64,000 bases of DNA, taken from assembly GCF_037126175.1 (NCBI RefSeq), contig NZ_CP146986.1, forward strand, positions 5,952,501 to 6,016,500. Reading direction: 5' to 3'. The notes below the pieces were generated by a model. The model saw nothing but the letters and a program-made list of their open reading frames with translations, was not told where the DNA came from and ran no database searches. A program made the position numbers and the translations under genes. Position 1 is the first letter of the stretch. Every line of letters starts with the position of its first letter. This DNA comes from Pseudomonas sp. RSB 5.4. GTDB lineage: Bacteria > Pseudomonadota > Gammaproteobacteria > Pseudomonadales > Pseudomonadaceae. This document shows, in pieces, positions 53,165 through 62,211 of the stretch.

Positions 53165-53818
53165 TCAGTCGTTACGCGATCCGCCGAAATACCCGCAACC
53201 ACGCTCGACCTTGCCGTCGATGCGCAGTTCGGCGCTCATGTGCTGCACGCTGCCGGTGCTGCTGTCGACGCAGCGCTGCGGCGCGACCCACAACTCGATG
53301 CGTTGGTTGTTGGCTTCGCTGCTGAGGTTGAAGCGACCGTCGCCCAGTTGCTCTTCGACATAAGGCACGGCCAGTGCCGGCTGGCCTTCACGATCGATGA
53401 CCATGCCCTTGCCGCTGACTTTGACGTTCCACTCGGGACCGTGGCCGGCGGCACGCAGGATCAACAGTTTGAAATTCGGGTCATCGCACGCGGTGCCGGA
53501 GCGCTCGACGCGATACAACTGGCCAAGGTCGAGCCGGTCGCCGGCGATCTTCCCGCGCACATCGGCAAACAGCTTGCCCTGCTGATCGGCGAGGGTCGCG
53601 GCCTCTTGCAGCACGCTGGTGCCGCCGATGTCGTTGACCACGTACTGACGCTGTTCGCCACAGGGCTGGAACACCAGTTTGCCGTCGGCCGCCGTCAACT
53701 GCCCCTGCATCCGGGTTTGCCCGACGTGGGAAGCACTTTCACGCGGGCCATCGAGCAATTGGCAGGCGGCGAACAACGGCAGCAGGGCAACAACGATCAA
53801 CGAACGGGCAACACGCAT
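53165..53818 (-). CDS. Envelope lipoprotein, COG3650-like
   Basis: The 217-residue protein has a lipobox LFAA-C (about residue 19) and beta-rich body with four further cysteines (FQPCGEQ, ACDD, QRCVDS, RGCGYFGGS). YVVNDIGG and the ending GCGYF resemble COG3650 membrane-associated proteins. Six residues upstream of my start could be included if another ATG is used, but GGAGAG favours 53818. Function unknown. Confidence 0.8.
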   Translation of the reverse strand: MRVARSLIVVALLPLFAACQLLDGPRESASHVGQTRMQGQLTAADGKLVFQPCGEQRQYVVNDIGGTSVLQEAATLADQQGKLFADVRGKIAGDRLDLGQLYRVERSGTACDDPNFKLLILRAAGHGPEWNVKVSGKGMVIDREGQPALAVPYVEEQLGDGRFNLSSEANNQRIELWVAPQRCVDSSTGSVQHMSAELRIDGKVERGCGYFGGSRND

Positions 53819-53877
53819 CTTCGGCTCTCCAGACAAGTGCCGCCACGTTACGCAGGCTGACCGTTGATCACAAGGGT

Positions 53878-54477
53878 TTAGCCCACGTGAAAGGTCTGAC
53901 CGGTTTGCAGGCCTTCGACACTTTTGGCGTAGGCCAATGCCACATCGGCTGCCGGAACCGGCTTGTAGCCACGGAAGTACGGGGCGTAGCTGCCCATGGC
54001 TTCCAGCAGCACGGTCGGGCTGATCGAGTTGACGCGCAAGCCACGCGGCAATTCGATGGCGGCGGCTTTGACGAAACTGTCCAGGGCGCCGTTGACCAGT
54101 GCTGCCGAGGCGCCGGAGCGGATCGGGTCGTGGCTGAGCACGCCGGTGGTGAAGGTGAACGAGGCGCCGTCGTTGGCATATTCGCGGCCGATCAGCAGCA
54201 GGTTGACCTGGCCCATCAGCTTGTCTTTCAGGCCCAGGGCGAAGCTGTCGGCGTTCATCTCGCCGAGTGGGGCGAAGGTCACGTTGCCGGCGGCGCAGAC
54301 CAGCGCGTCGAACTTGCCGGTCTGCTCGAACAGCTTGCGAATCGACGCGCTGTCGCTGATGTCTACCTGGAAATCGCCGCTGTTGCGACCGATACGAATG
54401 ACTTCGTGACGCTGGCTCAGCTCTTTATCCACGGCCGAACCGATGGTGCCGGCGGCACCGATCAACAGAATCTTCAT
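53878..54477 (-). CDS. Short-chain dehydrogenase-like protein lacking the catalytic Tyr
   Basis: The 199-residue Rossmann protein has the NAD(P) loop GAAGTIGSAV and LVCAAGN like classical SDRs. At the place of Y-x-x-x-K it has SGASAALVNGALDSF, without a Tyr or Lys in register. It may reduce a substrate by another mechanism or only bind NADP. It is divergent from a LysR gene with 103 bases between, so LysR probably controls it. Confidence 0.82.
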   Translation of the reverse strand: MKILLIGAAGTIGSAVDKELSQRHEVIRIGRNSGDFQVDISDSASIRKLFEQTGKFDALVCAAGNVTFAPLGEMNADSFALGLKDKLMGQVNLLLIGREYANDGASFTFTTGVLSHDPIRSGASAALVNGALDSFVKAAAIELPRGLRVNSISPTVLLEAMGSYAPYFRGYKPVPAADVALAYAKSVEGLQTGQTFHVG

Positions 54478-54580
54478 GGGCTGTTCCTCAATGGGTTGAA
54501 TGAGGTTTCAGTCTAGAGTGGTTTTTTCTGCGGATAAGCGCACTAATAGGCAACCTTTGGTTTTCAAATGGAAACAATCC

Positions 54581-55495
54581 ATGAGCGAAATGGATGATCT
54601 GGCGGCGTTTGCGGTGTTGATCGAGGCCGGCAGTTTTACCCTGGCGGCGCAGCAACTGGGTTGCAGCAAGGGCCAGTTGTCCAAACGCATCAGTCAGCTG
54701 GAAGCACAGTTTTCCGTGGTGTTGCTGCAACGCACGACGCGCCGTCTGAACCTGACTGCCGCCGGCGCCGCTTTGCTGCCGCAGGCGCAAGCGCTGGTCG
54801 TTCAGGTGGAGCGCGCGCGTCAGGCATTGGCGCGCTTGAAGGACGACATGGCCGGGCCGGTGCGGATGACGGTACCGGTGTCGCTGGGGGAAACGTTTTT
54901 CGATGGCCTGCTGCTGGAGTTCTCGCAGAAATACCCCGAGGTGCAGATCGAGCTGGAGCTGAACAACAGCTATCGCGACCTGTCCCGGGATGGGTTTGAT
55001 CTGGCTATCCGCAGCGAAGTGGCCAATGACGAACGGCTGGTGGCCAGGCCACTGCTGGCGTGGCAGGAAATGACCTGTGCCAGCCCGGCGTATCTTGAGC
55101 AGTTCGGCGAACCTCTGAGCCCGCAGGAGCTGGTCGAGCACCGTTGCCTGCTCAACAGTCACTACAGTGGTCGCGAGGAATGGCTGTATCACCAACAGCA
55201 CGAATTGCTGCGGGTGCGGGTGTCGGGGCCGTTCGCCAGCAACCATTACAACCTGCTGAAGAAAGCCGCACTGGCCGGCGCTGGTATCGCCCGTTTGCCG
55301 TCGTATCTGCTGCAAACGGAATTGGCTGACGGTCGGTTGCGCTGGCTGCTGCGCGACTTTCAGACGCGCCGGATGCCGATGTATCTGGTGCATCCTTATC
55401 AGGGCGGTTTGCCCAAGCGCACGCAAGTGCTGGCGGATTATCTGATTGGCTGGTTCAAGCGCAGCGGCGAGGCGCTGGATCGCCTTCAGCGCTAA
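54581..55495 (+). CDS. LysR-family transcriptional regulator
   Basis: The 304-residue protein has an N-terminal HTH (DDLAAFAVLIEAGSFTLAAQQ, SKGQLSKRISQLE) and a substrate-binding domain. It fits the group that controls an adjacent divergent oxidoreductase gene. The ATG at 54581 begins MSEMDDL. An upstream frame adds 27 residues that overlap the likely operator (TTTTCAAATGGAAA region). Confidence 0.92.
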   Translation: MSEMDDLAAFAVLIEAGSFTLAAQQLGCSKGQLSKRISQLEAQFSVVLLQRTTRRLNLTAAGAALLPQAQALVVQVERARQALARLKDDMAGPVRMTVPVSLGETFFDGLLLEFSQKYPEVQIELELNNSYRDLSRDGFDLAIRSEVANDERLVARPLLAWQEMTCASPAYLEQFGEPLSPQELVEHRCLLNSHYSGREEWLYHQQHELLRVRVSGPFASNHYNLLKKAALAGAGIARLPSYLLQTELADGRLRWLLRDFQTRRMPMYLVHPYQGGLPKRTQVLADYLIGWFKRSGEALDRLQR

Positions 55496-55503
55496 CTCAT
55501 TTC

Positions 55504-55595
55504 CTGTAGGAGTGAGCCTGCTCGCGATTGCGTAAGCAAATTCAACAGAAATGTTAGCTGGATTACCGCTATCGCGAGCAGGCTCACTCCTACAG
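55504..55595. repeat. REP-like pair (GTAGGAGTGAGCCTGCTCGCGA variant)
   Basis: CTGTAGGAGTGAGCCTGCTC and its complement face each other. The core differs from the GAGCGGGCTTGCTCGC type and belongs to another Pseudomonas REP class. Between convergent genes. Confidence 0.9.
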
Positions 55596-55602
55596 TTGGT
55601 GG

Positions 55603-56079
55603 TCAACTGGCAAAACGTCGTGCGATCAGGTGATCGATCGACAATTTCCCCGGCCCGGTCGCCATCAGGTACAGCAACACCGCCGCCCAGGTGCCGTGGG
55701 TCGGGTAGGCATCGGGATAGACGAACACCTCGATCACCAGTGTCATGCCCAGCAGCGCCAGCGCTGAAAATCTCGTGGCGAAGCCGATCAATATCAGCAC
55801 CGGAAAGAAGTGCTCGGCAAACGCCGACATGTGCGCGGCGATTTCCGGTGACAGCAGCGGCACGTGGTATTCGCTCTGAAACAACGGAATCGTCGAGTCC
55901 GCCAAATGTGGCCAGCCGAGTTGCAAGGTGCCGTCGATCAAATCGATGGCCAGCCCCTCGACCTTGGTCTGCCCGGACTTCCAGAACACCGCGGCTATCG
56001 AGAACCGCGCGATGAAGGCGATCAGGCTGTGGGGGATTTTTTCCATGAGCCCGATGGCGCGAGTGATGAGGTTGTTCAT
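55603..56079 (-). CDS. DoxX-family membrane protein of the bufferin operon
   Basis: The 158-residue protein has four hydrophobic helices and the DoxX patterns (ARFSIAAVFWKSGQTKVEG, EHFFPVLILIGFATRFSALALLGMTLVIEVFVYP). It is the last gene of the DUF2282-DUF692-DUF2063-DoxX operon and overlaps the gene before it by 4 bases. DoxX proteins accompany such RiPP operons and may deliver electrons or act in the membrane step. Precise role unproven. Confidence 0.88.
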   Translation of the reverse strand: MNNLITRAIGLMEKIPHSLIAFIARFSIAAVFWKSGQTKVEGLAIDLIDGTLQLGWPHLADSTIPLFQSEYHVPLLSPEIAAHMSAFAEHFFPVLILIGFATRFSALALLGMTLVIEVFVYPDAYPTHGTWAAVLLYLMATGPGKLSIDHLIARRFAS

Positions 56080-56834
56080 GGCGATACCTTGTTGTTCAGG
56101 TCGGTGATGGCGTTGTGGCCGATCAGCAGGGCGAGCGTCTGCGGCAGATCGAAGGGCGGGCTGTTTTGCGCAGCTTGCAGCAGCGGTTGGTGGTTGAGCA
56201 GGTGGCGGATAAACACGCTGGCGCCGTGATCGAGGGTAAAGACCTCGACTTCGAGTGCGTTGCGCAGCACCAGTGCGTGTTGGCCTTGATGGACGTCGAT
56301 GCCCGCCAGCGTCGCGTCTCCTTGATGCGCCGCCCAGATCGAAACCACCGCGTAGGCCGAATCGAGCAGGTGCAGCGAGGGATGCAGGGCGATGGTCAGT
56401 TTGGCCAGTGTGTGCGGATCGGCCAGTGCAGCGCTGATCTGTTGCGCATTGACCGCCAGCGCATCGGCGGCGTGATAGGCGCGGGTGCGCTGGCGTTCGA
56501 GCCGTGCGACGTCGGCCAGATAAGGGACGCCGGCCGCCGGTTCGAAGGCGCCAATGAAGTCCGCCAGACCGTCGCCGTAACGGCTCATCAACGGACTGCG
56601 CGGCGGCTGCTGCTGGATGAAAATGCTGGCCATGCCACGGAAAAACTCCTCGCCGACCAACTGCTGCACCACCGGGTAACTGTCGGCCAGCGCGTTGATC
56701 AACGAACCTTGCACGTTATTGCGATACACCGAGAATCGGCTGGCGGGATCAGCACCGTTAACGCTGCACAGGCCAGCGGGGCAGGGCCGGCGAGTGTCGA
56801 GCAGGGCGGCGCTGAAGTCGGCTTGAGTGCTCAT
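56076..56834 (-). CDS. bufC: DUF2063-type partner protein of MNIO enzyme (BufC/HvfC)
   Basis: The 252-residue protein has the N-terminal DUF2063 domain ([31 protein letters not shown]), once called DNA-binding, which recognises the precursor peptide in HvfC/BufC proteins. A C-terminal beta-rich domain follows. It overlaps the DUF692 gene by 4 bases. Together they modify cysteines of the DUF2282 peptide. Confidence 0.9.
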   Translation of the reverse strand: MSTQADFSAALLDTRRPCPAGLCSVNGADPASRFSVYRNNVQGSLINALADSYPVVQQLVGEEFFRGMASIFIQQQPPRSPLMSRYGDGLADFIGAFEPAAGVPYLADVARLERQRTRAYHAADALAVNAQQISAALADPHTLAKLTIALHPSLHLLDSAYAVVSIWAAHQGDATLAGIDVHQGQHALVLRNALEVEVFTLDHGASVFIRHLLNHQPLLQAAQNSPPFDLPQTLALLIGHNAITDLNNKVSP

Positions 56835-57718
56835 GGCTGATTCCCGGCGTGCAGCAATAACGCTTCGGCCTGCTGCGCCTCGGCCAGCAGCACATTGAAC
56901 GCCGGAACCTGATTGTCCCGTTCGATCAAGGTTGCCATCGGGCCGATTCGTTCGAGCGCCAGCCGGTACAACGCCCAGACCGCGTCATCAATCGGCGCGC
57001 CGTGATCGTCGATCAGCAAACGGTCGCCGAGGCTGTCGGCATCTTCGGCGAACCCGGCCAGATGAATCTCGCCGACCGCGTGCAAAGGCAGCGCGTCGAG
57101 GTAGGTCAGTGGATCGCGTTGATGATTGACGCACGAGACGTAGACGTTGTTGACGTCGAGCAGCAGACCACAGCCGCTGCGGCGGATCACCTCGGTAATG
57201 AACTCCGGCTCATCGATGGTCGAGCGTTCGAACCCGAGATAGGTCGCTGGATTTTCCAGGAGCATCGGGCGCTTGAGGCTGTTCTGCACCTGGTCGATAT
57301 GCGCGCAGACGCGGTTCAGGGTCGGAGTGTCATACGCCAGTGGCAGCAGGTCATTGAGGAACACCGGGCCGTGGCTCGACCAGGCCAGGTGTTCGGAAAA
57401 GGATTGCGGTTGATAGCGCTCGATCAGCGTTTTCAGGCGTTGCAGGTGTTGAGCATCCAGCGACCCTTCGGCCCCGATGGACAGCCCGACACCGTGCAGC
57501 GACAGCGGATACTGCTCGCGGATCAACCCGAGAAAATGATGAAACGGACCGCCGTCGACCATATAGTTTTCGGCGTGGACTTCAAAGAAACCGATGTCCG
57601 GTCGGGTGCCGAGCACTTCAACAAAGTGCCCGGTCTTGAGCCCCAGCCCCGCGCGGGGCGGGAGCCCGCAGAGGGCTGCCCGAGTGCGCGGTGGGACAGT
57701 TTCGCGGGTGGTCAACAT
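56831..57718 (-). CDS. bufB: DUF692 multinuclear iron enzyme (BufB/HvfB/MbnB-like)
   Basis: The 295-residue TIM-barrel protein has the metal-site blocks of the MNIO family: [44 protein letters not shown] and EIHLAGF. These enzymes use two or three irons and oxygen to turn peptide cysteines into oxazolone-thioamide or related heterocycles. The ATG at 57718 is chosen; a longer frame extends into bufA and is spurious. Confidence 0.93.
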   Translation of the reverse strand: MLTTRETVPPRTRAALCGLPPRAGLGLKTGHFVEVLGTRPDIGFFEVHAENYMVDGGPFHHFLGLIREQYPLSLHGVGLSIGAEGSLDAQHLQRLKTLIERYQPQSFSEHLAWSSHGPVFLNDLLPLAYDTPTLNRVCAHIDQVQNSLKRPMLLENPATYLGFERSTIDEPEFITEVIRRSGCGLLLDVNNVYVSCVNHQRDPLTYLDALPLHAVGEIHLAGFAEDADSLGDRLLIDDHGAPIDDAVWALYRLALERIGPMATLIERDNQVPAFNVLLAEAQQAEALLLHAGNQP

Positions 57719-57743
57719 GAGCGTCACTCGGGCAGGCAATGGT

Positions 57744-58049
57744 TCAGGACTTGGCTTTGAAGGCTTCCATCTGACCGAAACCGGTCGGCGAGGTCTTGCT
57801 CTCGGTGGTGGTGCAGGTGCCTTTTGGCACGAACTTCCACGAGTTGGCCTGGTAGTCCATCTTCGCTGTGCCGGCACAGGTGGTGCCTGCGCCCGCGGCG
57901 CAATCGTTGTGACCCTTCATGGCCACGCCGAAGCATTTTTCCATGTTGCTGTTATCGGCGGCATTGGCGCTGGAAACGGCAGTCATGCTCAGGGCAGAAC
58001 CAAGAGCCAGAACCAGGGCAGCGGCGGACAGGGTGCGAGTGGTAGTCAT
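57744..58049 (-). CDS. bufA1: DUF2282 bufferin-type RiPP precursor
   Basis: The 101-residue peptide has an unusual leader for a RiPP: a Sec signal peptide (about 1-31, SSANAA). The mature part has Cys at 39, 50, 58 and 79 in the family pattern EKCFGVA, NDC, CAG and VPKGTC. In bufferins and HvfA such cysteines are modified by the DUF692/DUF2063 pair, and the exported product binds copper. It is the first gene of the operon and follows GGAG by 8 bases. Confidence 0.92.
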   Translation of the reverse strand: MTTTRTLSAAALVLALGSALSMTAVSSANAADNSNMEKCFGVAMKGHNDCAAGAGTTCAGTAKMDYQANSWKFVPKGTCTTTESKTSPTGFGQMEAFKAKS

Positions 58050-58352
58050 GATGTTTCTCCAGATTTGAGCTTGGGTTTTACAAGCGAAGTGCGCTTGCTT
58101 ACCCCACTAGAGAACGCTCATGGCGATGCGTTACAGCGCAGTGCAAATTTTTCAGAAAATTCTTCGAACACGGCAATCCACTGTGGGAGCGGGCTTGCTC
58201 GCGAAGGCGTAGTGTCAGACGCCATTGATGTTTGATGACACACCGCCTTCGCGAGCAAGCCCGCTCCCACACTGGATTGTGTTCACTCTCGCCTGTTCTA
58301 TAGTCATTTCAACGGCCAACTCTGACAGGCCGATTTACCAGGACGGTATCTT
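58050..58352. other. Divergent intergenic region, bufA1 to DUF2599 gene
   Basis: Contains the bufferin-operon leader and promoter near 58050-58170 and a REP pair at 58182-58271. Minus-strand TGTAACGC at 58135-58128 could be part of an extracytoplasmic-sigma-type promoter, but its spacing to CGTTCT is short. No coding sequence is supported. Confidence 0.45.
58182..58271. repeat. REP pair
   Basis: TGTGGGAGCGGGCTTGCTCG and its complement with GCGAAGGCG / CGCCTTCGC extension. Between divergent genes, which is unusual for this element here. Confidence 0.93.
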
Positions 58353-60056
58353 ATGACGAAGGATCGCTCAGACTCTGCTGCGCTATCGCGCAAAGCTTCA
58401 TCGTTTGCTCTGGCCTGCACGCTGCCCCTGTTGGTTTCCACGGTTAACGCTCAGCCACAAACCGACCCGCTGGACACGCTCAAGCGCATCAACAGCAACT
58501 ACAACACCCTCAAGGACGCTTGCCAGGAACCCGATACCGGTGCTGCGCGCGGGCTGTATTACTGCAGCGGCGTGACCTTGCGCATGGTCAATGACGGGCC
58601 GTTCAACCCGTGGGATTACAGCCCCTATGCGATCAAGATCGGCGCGACGTCCTACTCGTGGATCCGCAAGGATCTGAGCACACGCATTCTGATTCACCCT
58701 GCCGGTTTCATCCTGCGCACGCCCACCGATGCCGCGGCATTGAAGCTGCCGGTCAAAGAGCAGGGCTTTACCTGCATCTATGCGTTCGATGGCGGCACCG
58801 GGCCGGAGCGCAAGTGGTATGGCTGCGGTTTCTTCGACAGCCGCGAACCGCCGCGCGCGGCGCAAGGCACGATGAACAATCGCAATGCCGCACTGGCTTA
58901 TGGCACTTGCGCGGAGGCCGGTGTAACCACCGCCGAGCAGTGGACGCAGAAATACACCGGGCTGATGAAGGGGCCGATCCAGTACGGCCAATGTTCGTGG
59001 AACGCGGAAAAACCCAGCGACTGGCACGCGATGATCCGCGTGCACGAGTCGCGGCCGAACACCACCAACAAGGATCCTTTTGCCTTCAGTGCCCAGGTCA
59101 ACGAGTTCATGTTGAAGAACGCTACCGCGACCAACGATGGCAGCGAAAACATGAAGTACATCGATGCTTTCATCTACAACGTCAACAGCACGCAGAACTT
59201 CGCCACCCGCGGTGATCAGGCGCCGCCGAAGCCGGAGAACGGCCTGAACAGCGCGCGCAATTTCCAGAAAAAACTTCAGGCTCAGGGCTACAGCGTGCCG
59301 ATCCTGCGCCTGGATTTCACCAAGCCTGCAGAGCAGCGCTTCAGCTACGTCGCCGCCGATCAGGCGATCGACGAAATGGTGATGGGTGGCGCCCCGGCGG
59401 CCAGGTACATTGCCGATGCCGTGTGGGTCGAGCGTTACGACCCGGGCAGCAAGAAAAACGAATGGTCGCTCAAGGTCACACCGACCGCCGAGGGCAAGGC
59501 GATTCAGGCCAGCAACCAGGACGCCGTTTATCAGGAGCTGTTCACGCTGCGTGGCGCCGACAGCCAGTGGCGCGACAACGAGAAAGCCGCAGGCAGCATG
59601 CGTCAGCAATTGAGCTGTCTGGTGCAGAACTATCCGGCCAAGACCGAGTGGAACCTGGAACCTTTCCGCCCCGTGGTCAGCCCGCAGGAAGCGGCAAAGG
59701 CCGGATGCAATCCAGTGGCAGCCCCGACGCCGCAGTACATCGCTTCGGCTGACTGGATCAAGCGTTACGACCCCGGCACCCGCAAGGATGAATGGAGCCT
59801 GAGCATCGTGCCCACGGCAGCGGGGCGCGCCTTGCCCAACGAACAGCTCGGCGCCTTGTACGAGCAGTTGTTCGCCCTCAAGGGCGCGGACAGCAACTGG
59901 CGCGACAACGAAACCTCAGCCGGCAGCATGCGCCAGCAATTGGGGTGCGTCCTGGCCAACTATCGCAACAAGACGCCGTGGAATCTCGAGCCGTTCAGGC
60001 CGGCGTTATCGGAGGCCGAGACCCGGGCCGCCGGTTGCAACCCCGTTCCCCGTTGA
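58353..60056 (+). CDS. Secreted halovibrin/DUF2599-like protein with duplicated C-terminal domain
   Basis: The 567-residue protein has a signal-like segment (SSFALACTLPLLVSTVNAQ, about 16-34). The N-terminal domain (YYCSGVTLRMV, WDYSPYAIKIG, FILRTP) resembles the halovibrin HvnA type of secreted NAD-glycohydrolase. Two tandem DUF2599-like domains follow at 352-461 and 462-567, each with WVERYDPG or WIKRYDPG, WSL, ADSQWRDNE or ADSNWRDNE, AGSMRQQL and WNLEPFRP. The downstream gene has one copy. Enzyme activity is inferred. Confidence 0.72.
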   Translation: MTKDRSDSAALSRKASSFALACTLPLLVSTVNAQPQTDPLDTLKRINSNYNTLKDACQEPDTGAARGLYYCSGVTLRMVNDGPFNPWDYSPYAIKIGATSYSWIRKDLSTRILIHPAGFILRTPTDAAALKLPVKEQGFTCIYAFDGGTGPERKWYGCGFFDSREPPRAAQGTMNNRNAALAYGTCAEAGVTTAEQWTQKYTGLMKGPIQYGQCSWNAEKPSDWHAMIRVHESRPNTTNKDPFAFSAQVNEFMLKNATATNDGSENMKYIDAFIYNVNSTQNFATRGDQAPPKPENGLNSARNFQKKLQAQGYSVPILRLDFTKPAEQRFSYVAADQAIDEMVMGGAPAARYIADAVWVERYDPGSKKNEWSLKVTPTAEGKAIQASNQDAVYQELFTLRGADSQWRDNEKAAGSMRQQLSCLVQNYPAKTEWNLEPFRPVVSPQEAAKAGCNPVAAPTPQYIASADWIKRYDPGTRKDEWSLSIVPTAAGRALPNEQLGALYEQLFALKGADSNWRDNETSAGSMRQQLGCVLANYRNKTPWNLEPFRPALSEAETRAAGCNPVPR

Positions 60057-60088
60057 GTGTGTGTTGGCTAATCAAGGAGATGCAAGCC

Positions 60089-61327
60089 ATGAAAAGATGT
60101 CTGGTCAGGACTGTTCCACTGCTGATCTTGCCGCTGCTGTTGCACGCGACTGCGGCCACTGCCGAATCCTGTGCGGAGACGCTGAAAAAAGTCGAAACGC
60201 TGTACAACAACACCGTCGACAGTTGCGGGCAGGATCCCGCGTCGGACTGTTCGGGGCTGCTGGTTCGCGGCACGCACCGCGCCGATCCGGCCAAAGGGCA
60301 AAAGTGGGACGTGTGGAATCCCAGCCCGAAAGCCGTGGAGCTGGGTACGTTTGCTGCCTCGTTCATGCGGGCCGACGGCATCAGTTATGAAGACCCGGGC
60401 ATGAGCACGCAGAACGGCTACCTGATTACGCCCCGGGATCTAGTGAAAGACCCCGAGACGCCAGTGCACGTCTACTGCGCGTTTCCCAACGATGCCTGGA
60501 CCGACTTTCGCAACGACCGTGGCTGTGGCGACAACAAGAACACCGCCCCGACCGAGGCAGTCTGCCAGGCCATGAAGCCACCTATCACGAGTCCGAGTGC
60601 CTGGGTGGCGCACTTCACCCAATTCAACAACAACCGCCAGCAAGACCAGTTGCAGTGCGGCTTCAACATGCGCAATCCGATGAGCAGCAAGGAGCGGGTC
60701 GACGCCTTTCGCAATTTCATGGGCGCGCGCAAGGTCATCAACAGCCGCGAATTTCAGACCCAGACCGAGCTGCGCCTGGGCAACCCGAAAACCGATGAAC
60801 TGCCGATTCTGGCGTTTTTCTACAGCGATCAGCGCGGCTTGAATGATGCCTTGGCCAATCAAAAGGATTACAAGGCCAAGACCGGCAAGGATCGCAACAT
60901 CATCAAGATCGACTTCCCGAAAACCCCGGTCGCCAAGGCCACATTCTCGTGCATCCAGACCTCGACGCCGAGCGCGCCAAAATTCTGCGACAAGTACATC
61001 GAGTCCAGCACCTGGGTACAACGTCCCGACCCGAAACTGGGGCCGAAGACCTGGTCGCTCTCGGTAGTACCGACCGCGTGTGGTCGGGCGATCAAGGACG
61101 ACCAGACCGACCGGATGTTTGCCGAGCTGTACAACAAGCACAAGGACGATCCGCAGTGGCGCGAATACAGCGTCAATGGCGGGTCATTGCGGCGGCAGAT
61201 GGTTTGCCATCTGGCAGCTACCTACGAGGGCAAGCCTGTGAGGAACAAGCCTGAGTGGAACCTTGAGCCGGCACGGCCTTATGTCGATCAGGCCACCGCT
61301 GTAGCCCAACACTGCAATCCGTACTGA
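60089..61327 (+). CDS. Secreted halovibrin/DUF2599-like protein
   Basis: The 412-residue paralogue has a signal peptide (about 1-24, ATAATAES) and the halovibrin-like N-terminal pattern CSGLLVRGTH, WNPSPKAVELG, FMRADG, GYLITP. One DUF2599-like domain ends it (WVQRPDP, WSLSVVPTACGRAI, GGSLRRQM, WNLEPARP, CNPY). AAGGAG precedes the ATG. It starts 32 bases after its paralogue. These may be toxins or NAD-degrading factors aimed at other cells. Confidence 0.75.
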   Translation: MKRCLVRTVPLLILPLLLHATAATAESCAETLKKVETLYNNTVDSCGQDPASDCSGLLVRGTHRADPAKGQKWDVWNPSPKAVELGTFAASFMRADGISYEDPGMSTQNGYLITPRDLVKDPETPVHVYCAFPNDAWTDFRNDRGCGDNKNTAPTEAVCQAMKPPITSPSAWVAHFTQFNNNRQQDQLQCGFNMRNPMSSKERVDAFRNFMGARKVINSREFQTQTELRLGNPKTDELPILAFFYSDQRGLNDALANQKDYKAKTGKDRNIIKIDFPKTPVAKATFSCIQTSTPSAPKFCDKYIESSTWVQRPDPKLGPKTWSLSVVPTACGRAIKDDQTDRMFAELYNKHKDDPQWREYSVNGGSLRRQMVCHLAATYEGKPVRNKPEWNLEPARPYVDQATAVAQHCNPY

Positions 61328-61340
61328 CGGCTTTTGATTG

Positions 61341-61430
61341 TGTGGGAGCGGGCTTGCTCGCGAATGCGATGGATCAGTCAGCACATAGGCTGAATGTAAA
61401 ATCGCTTTCGCGAGCAAGCCCGCTCCCACA
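61341..61430. repeat. REP pair
   Basis: TGTGGGAGCGGGCTTGCTCG and its complement, with GCGAATGCGAT...ATCGCTTTCGC extension. Between convergent genes. Confidence 0.93.
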
Positions 61431-61467
61431 GGGGATCTGTGTTGGATTCAAACTATCTGCCAGGCAC

Positions 61468-61492
61468 AAAAAACGGCCCGAAGGCCGTTTTT
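61468..61492 (-). terminator. Terminator of liv operon
   Basis: AAAAAACGGCC-CGAA-GGCCGTTTTT, a stem with a tetraloop and A/T runs, lies 18 bases beyond the livF stop. Confidence 0.93.
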
Positions 61493-61509
61493 CTGTTCAG
61501 TGAAAAGCC

Positions 61510-62211
61510 TCAACCGCCGAGGTACGCCTCGCGCACTTTCGGGTCGGTCAACAGGGCTTCACCGGTGCCTTGCATCACCACGCGGCCGTTCTCCAGAACG
61601 TACGCACGGTCGGCGATTTTCAGCGCCTGGTTGGCGTTCTGTTCGACCAGGAACACCGTTACACCGTCCTTGCGCAGCTGTTCGATGATGTCGAAGATCT
61701 GCTGGATGATGATCGGTGCCAGGCCCAGCGACGGCTCGTCGAGCAGCAGCAGTTTCGGCTTGCTCATCAGCGCGCGGCCGATGGCAAGCATCTGCTGTTC
61801 GCCACCGGACATGGTGCCGCCGCGCTGGTTGAAGCGTTCTTTCAGGCGCGGGAACAGGCCGAGGACCTTGTCCATCTGCTCCTGATAGTCGCCCTTGTCG
61901 GTGAAGAAACCGCCCATCGACAGGTTTTCTTCGACGGTCAGACGGGCGAACACCCGACGACCTTCCGGCACTACGGCGATGCTCTTGCGCATGATCTGCG
62001 ACGAGTCCTGGCCAACCAGTTCCTCACCCATGTAGCGGATGCTGCCGCTGTGCGCCTGCGGCGAACCGCAAAGCGTCATCAGCAGCGTGGACTTGCCGGC
62101 ACCGTTGGCGCCGATCAGGGTCACGATCTCGCCCTGACGGACTTCGACGTTGACGCTGTGCAGGGCCTGGATCTTGCCGTAGAAGGTGGAAACGTTTTCG
62201 AACTGCAGCAT
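61510..62211 (-). CDS. livF: Branched-chain amino-acid ABC transporter ATPase LivF/BraG
   Basis: The 233-residue ATPase has Walker A GANGAGKST (about 37-45), signature MSGGEQQML and Walker B LLLLDEPSLGLAP, with the LivF-type VFLVEQNANQAL. It starts directly after the livG stop. With LivG it drives import of leucine, isoleucine and valine. Confidence 0.96.
   Translation of the reverse strand: MLQFENVSTFYGKIQALHSVNVEVRQGEIVTLIGANGAGKSTLLMTLCGSPQAHSGSIRYMGEELVGQDSSQIMRKSIAVVPEGRRVFARLTVEENLSMGGFFTDKGDYQEQMDKVLGLFPRLKERFNQRGGTMSGGEQQMLAIGRALMSKPKLLLLDEPSLGLAPIIIQQIFDIIEQLRKDGVTVFLVEQNANQALKIADRAYVLENGRVVMQGTGEALLTDPKVREAYLGG

Noticed and set aside
58111..58135. Extracytoplasmic-sigma promoter for the bufferin operon (TGTAACGC...CGTTCT, minus strand)
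   Set aside because: The spacing between the two boxes is shorter than usual for this promoter type, so I do not list it as a site. A conserved-upstream comparison would settle it.
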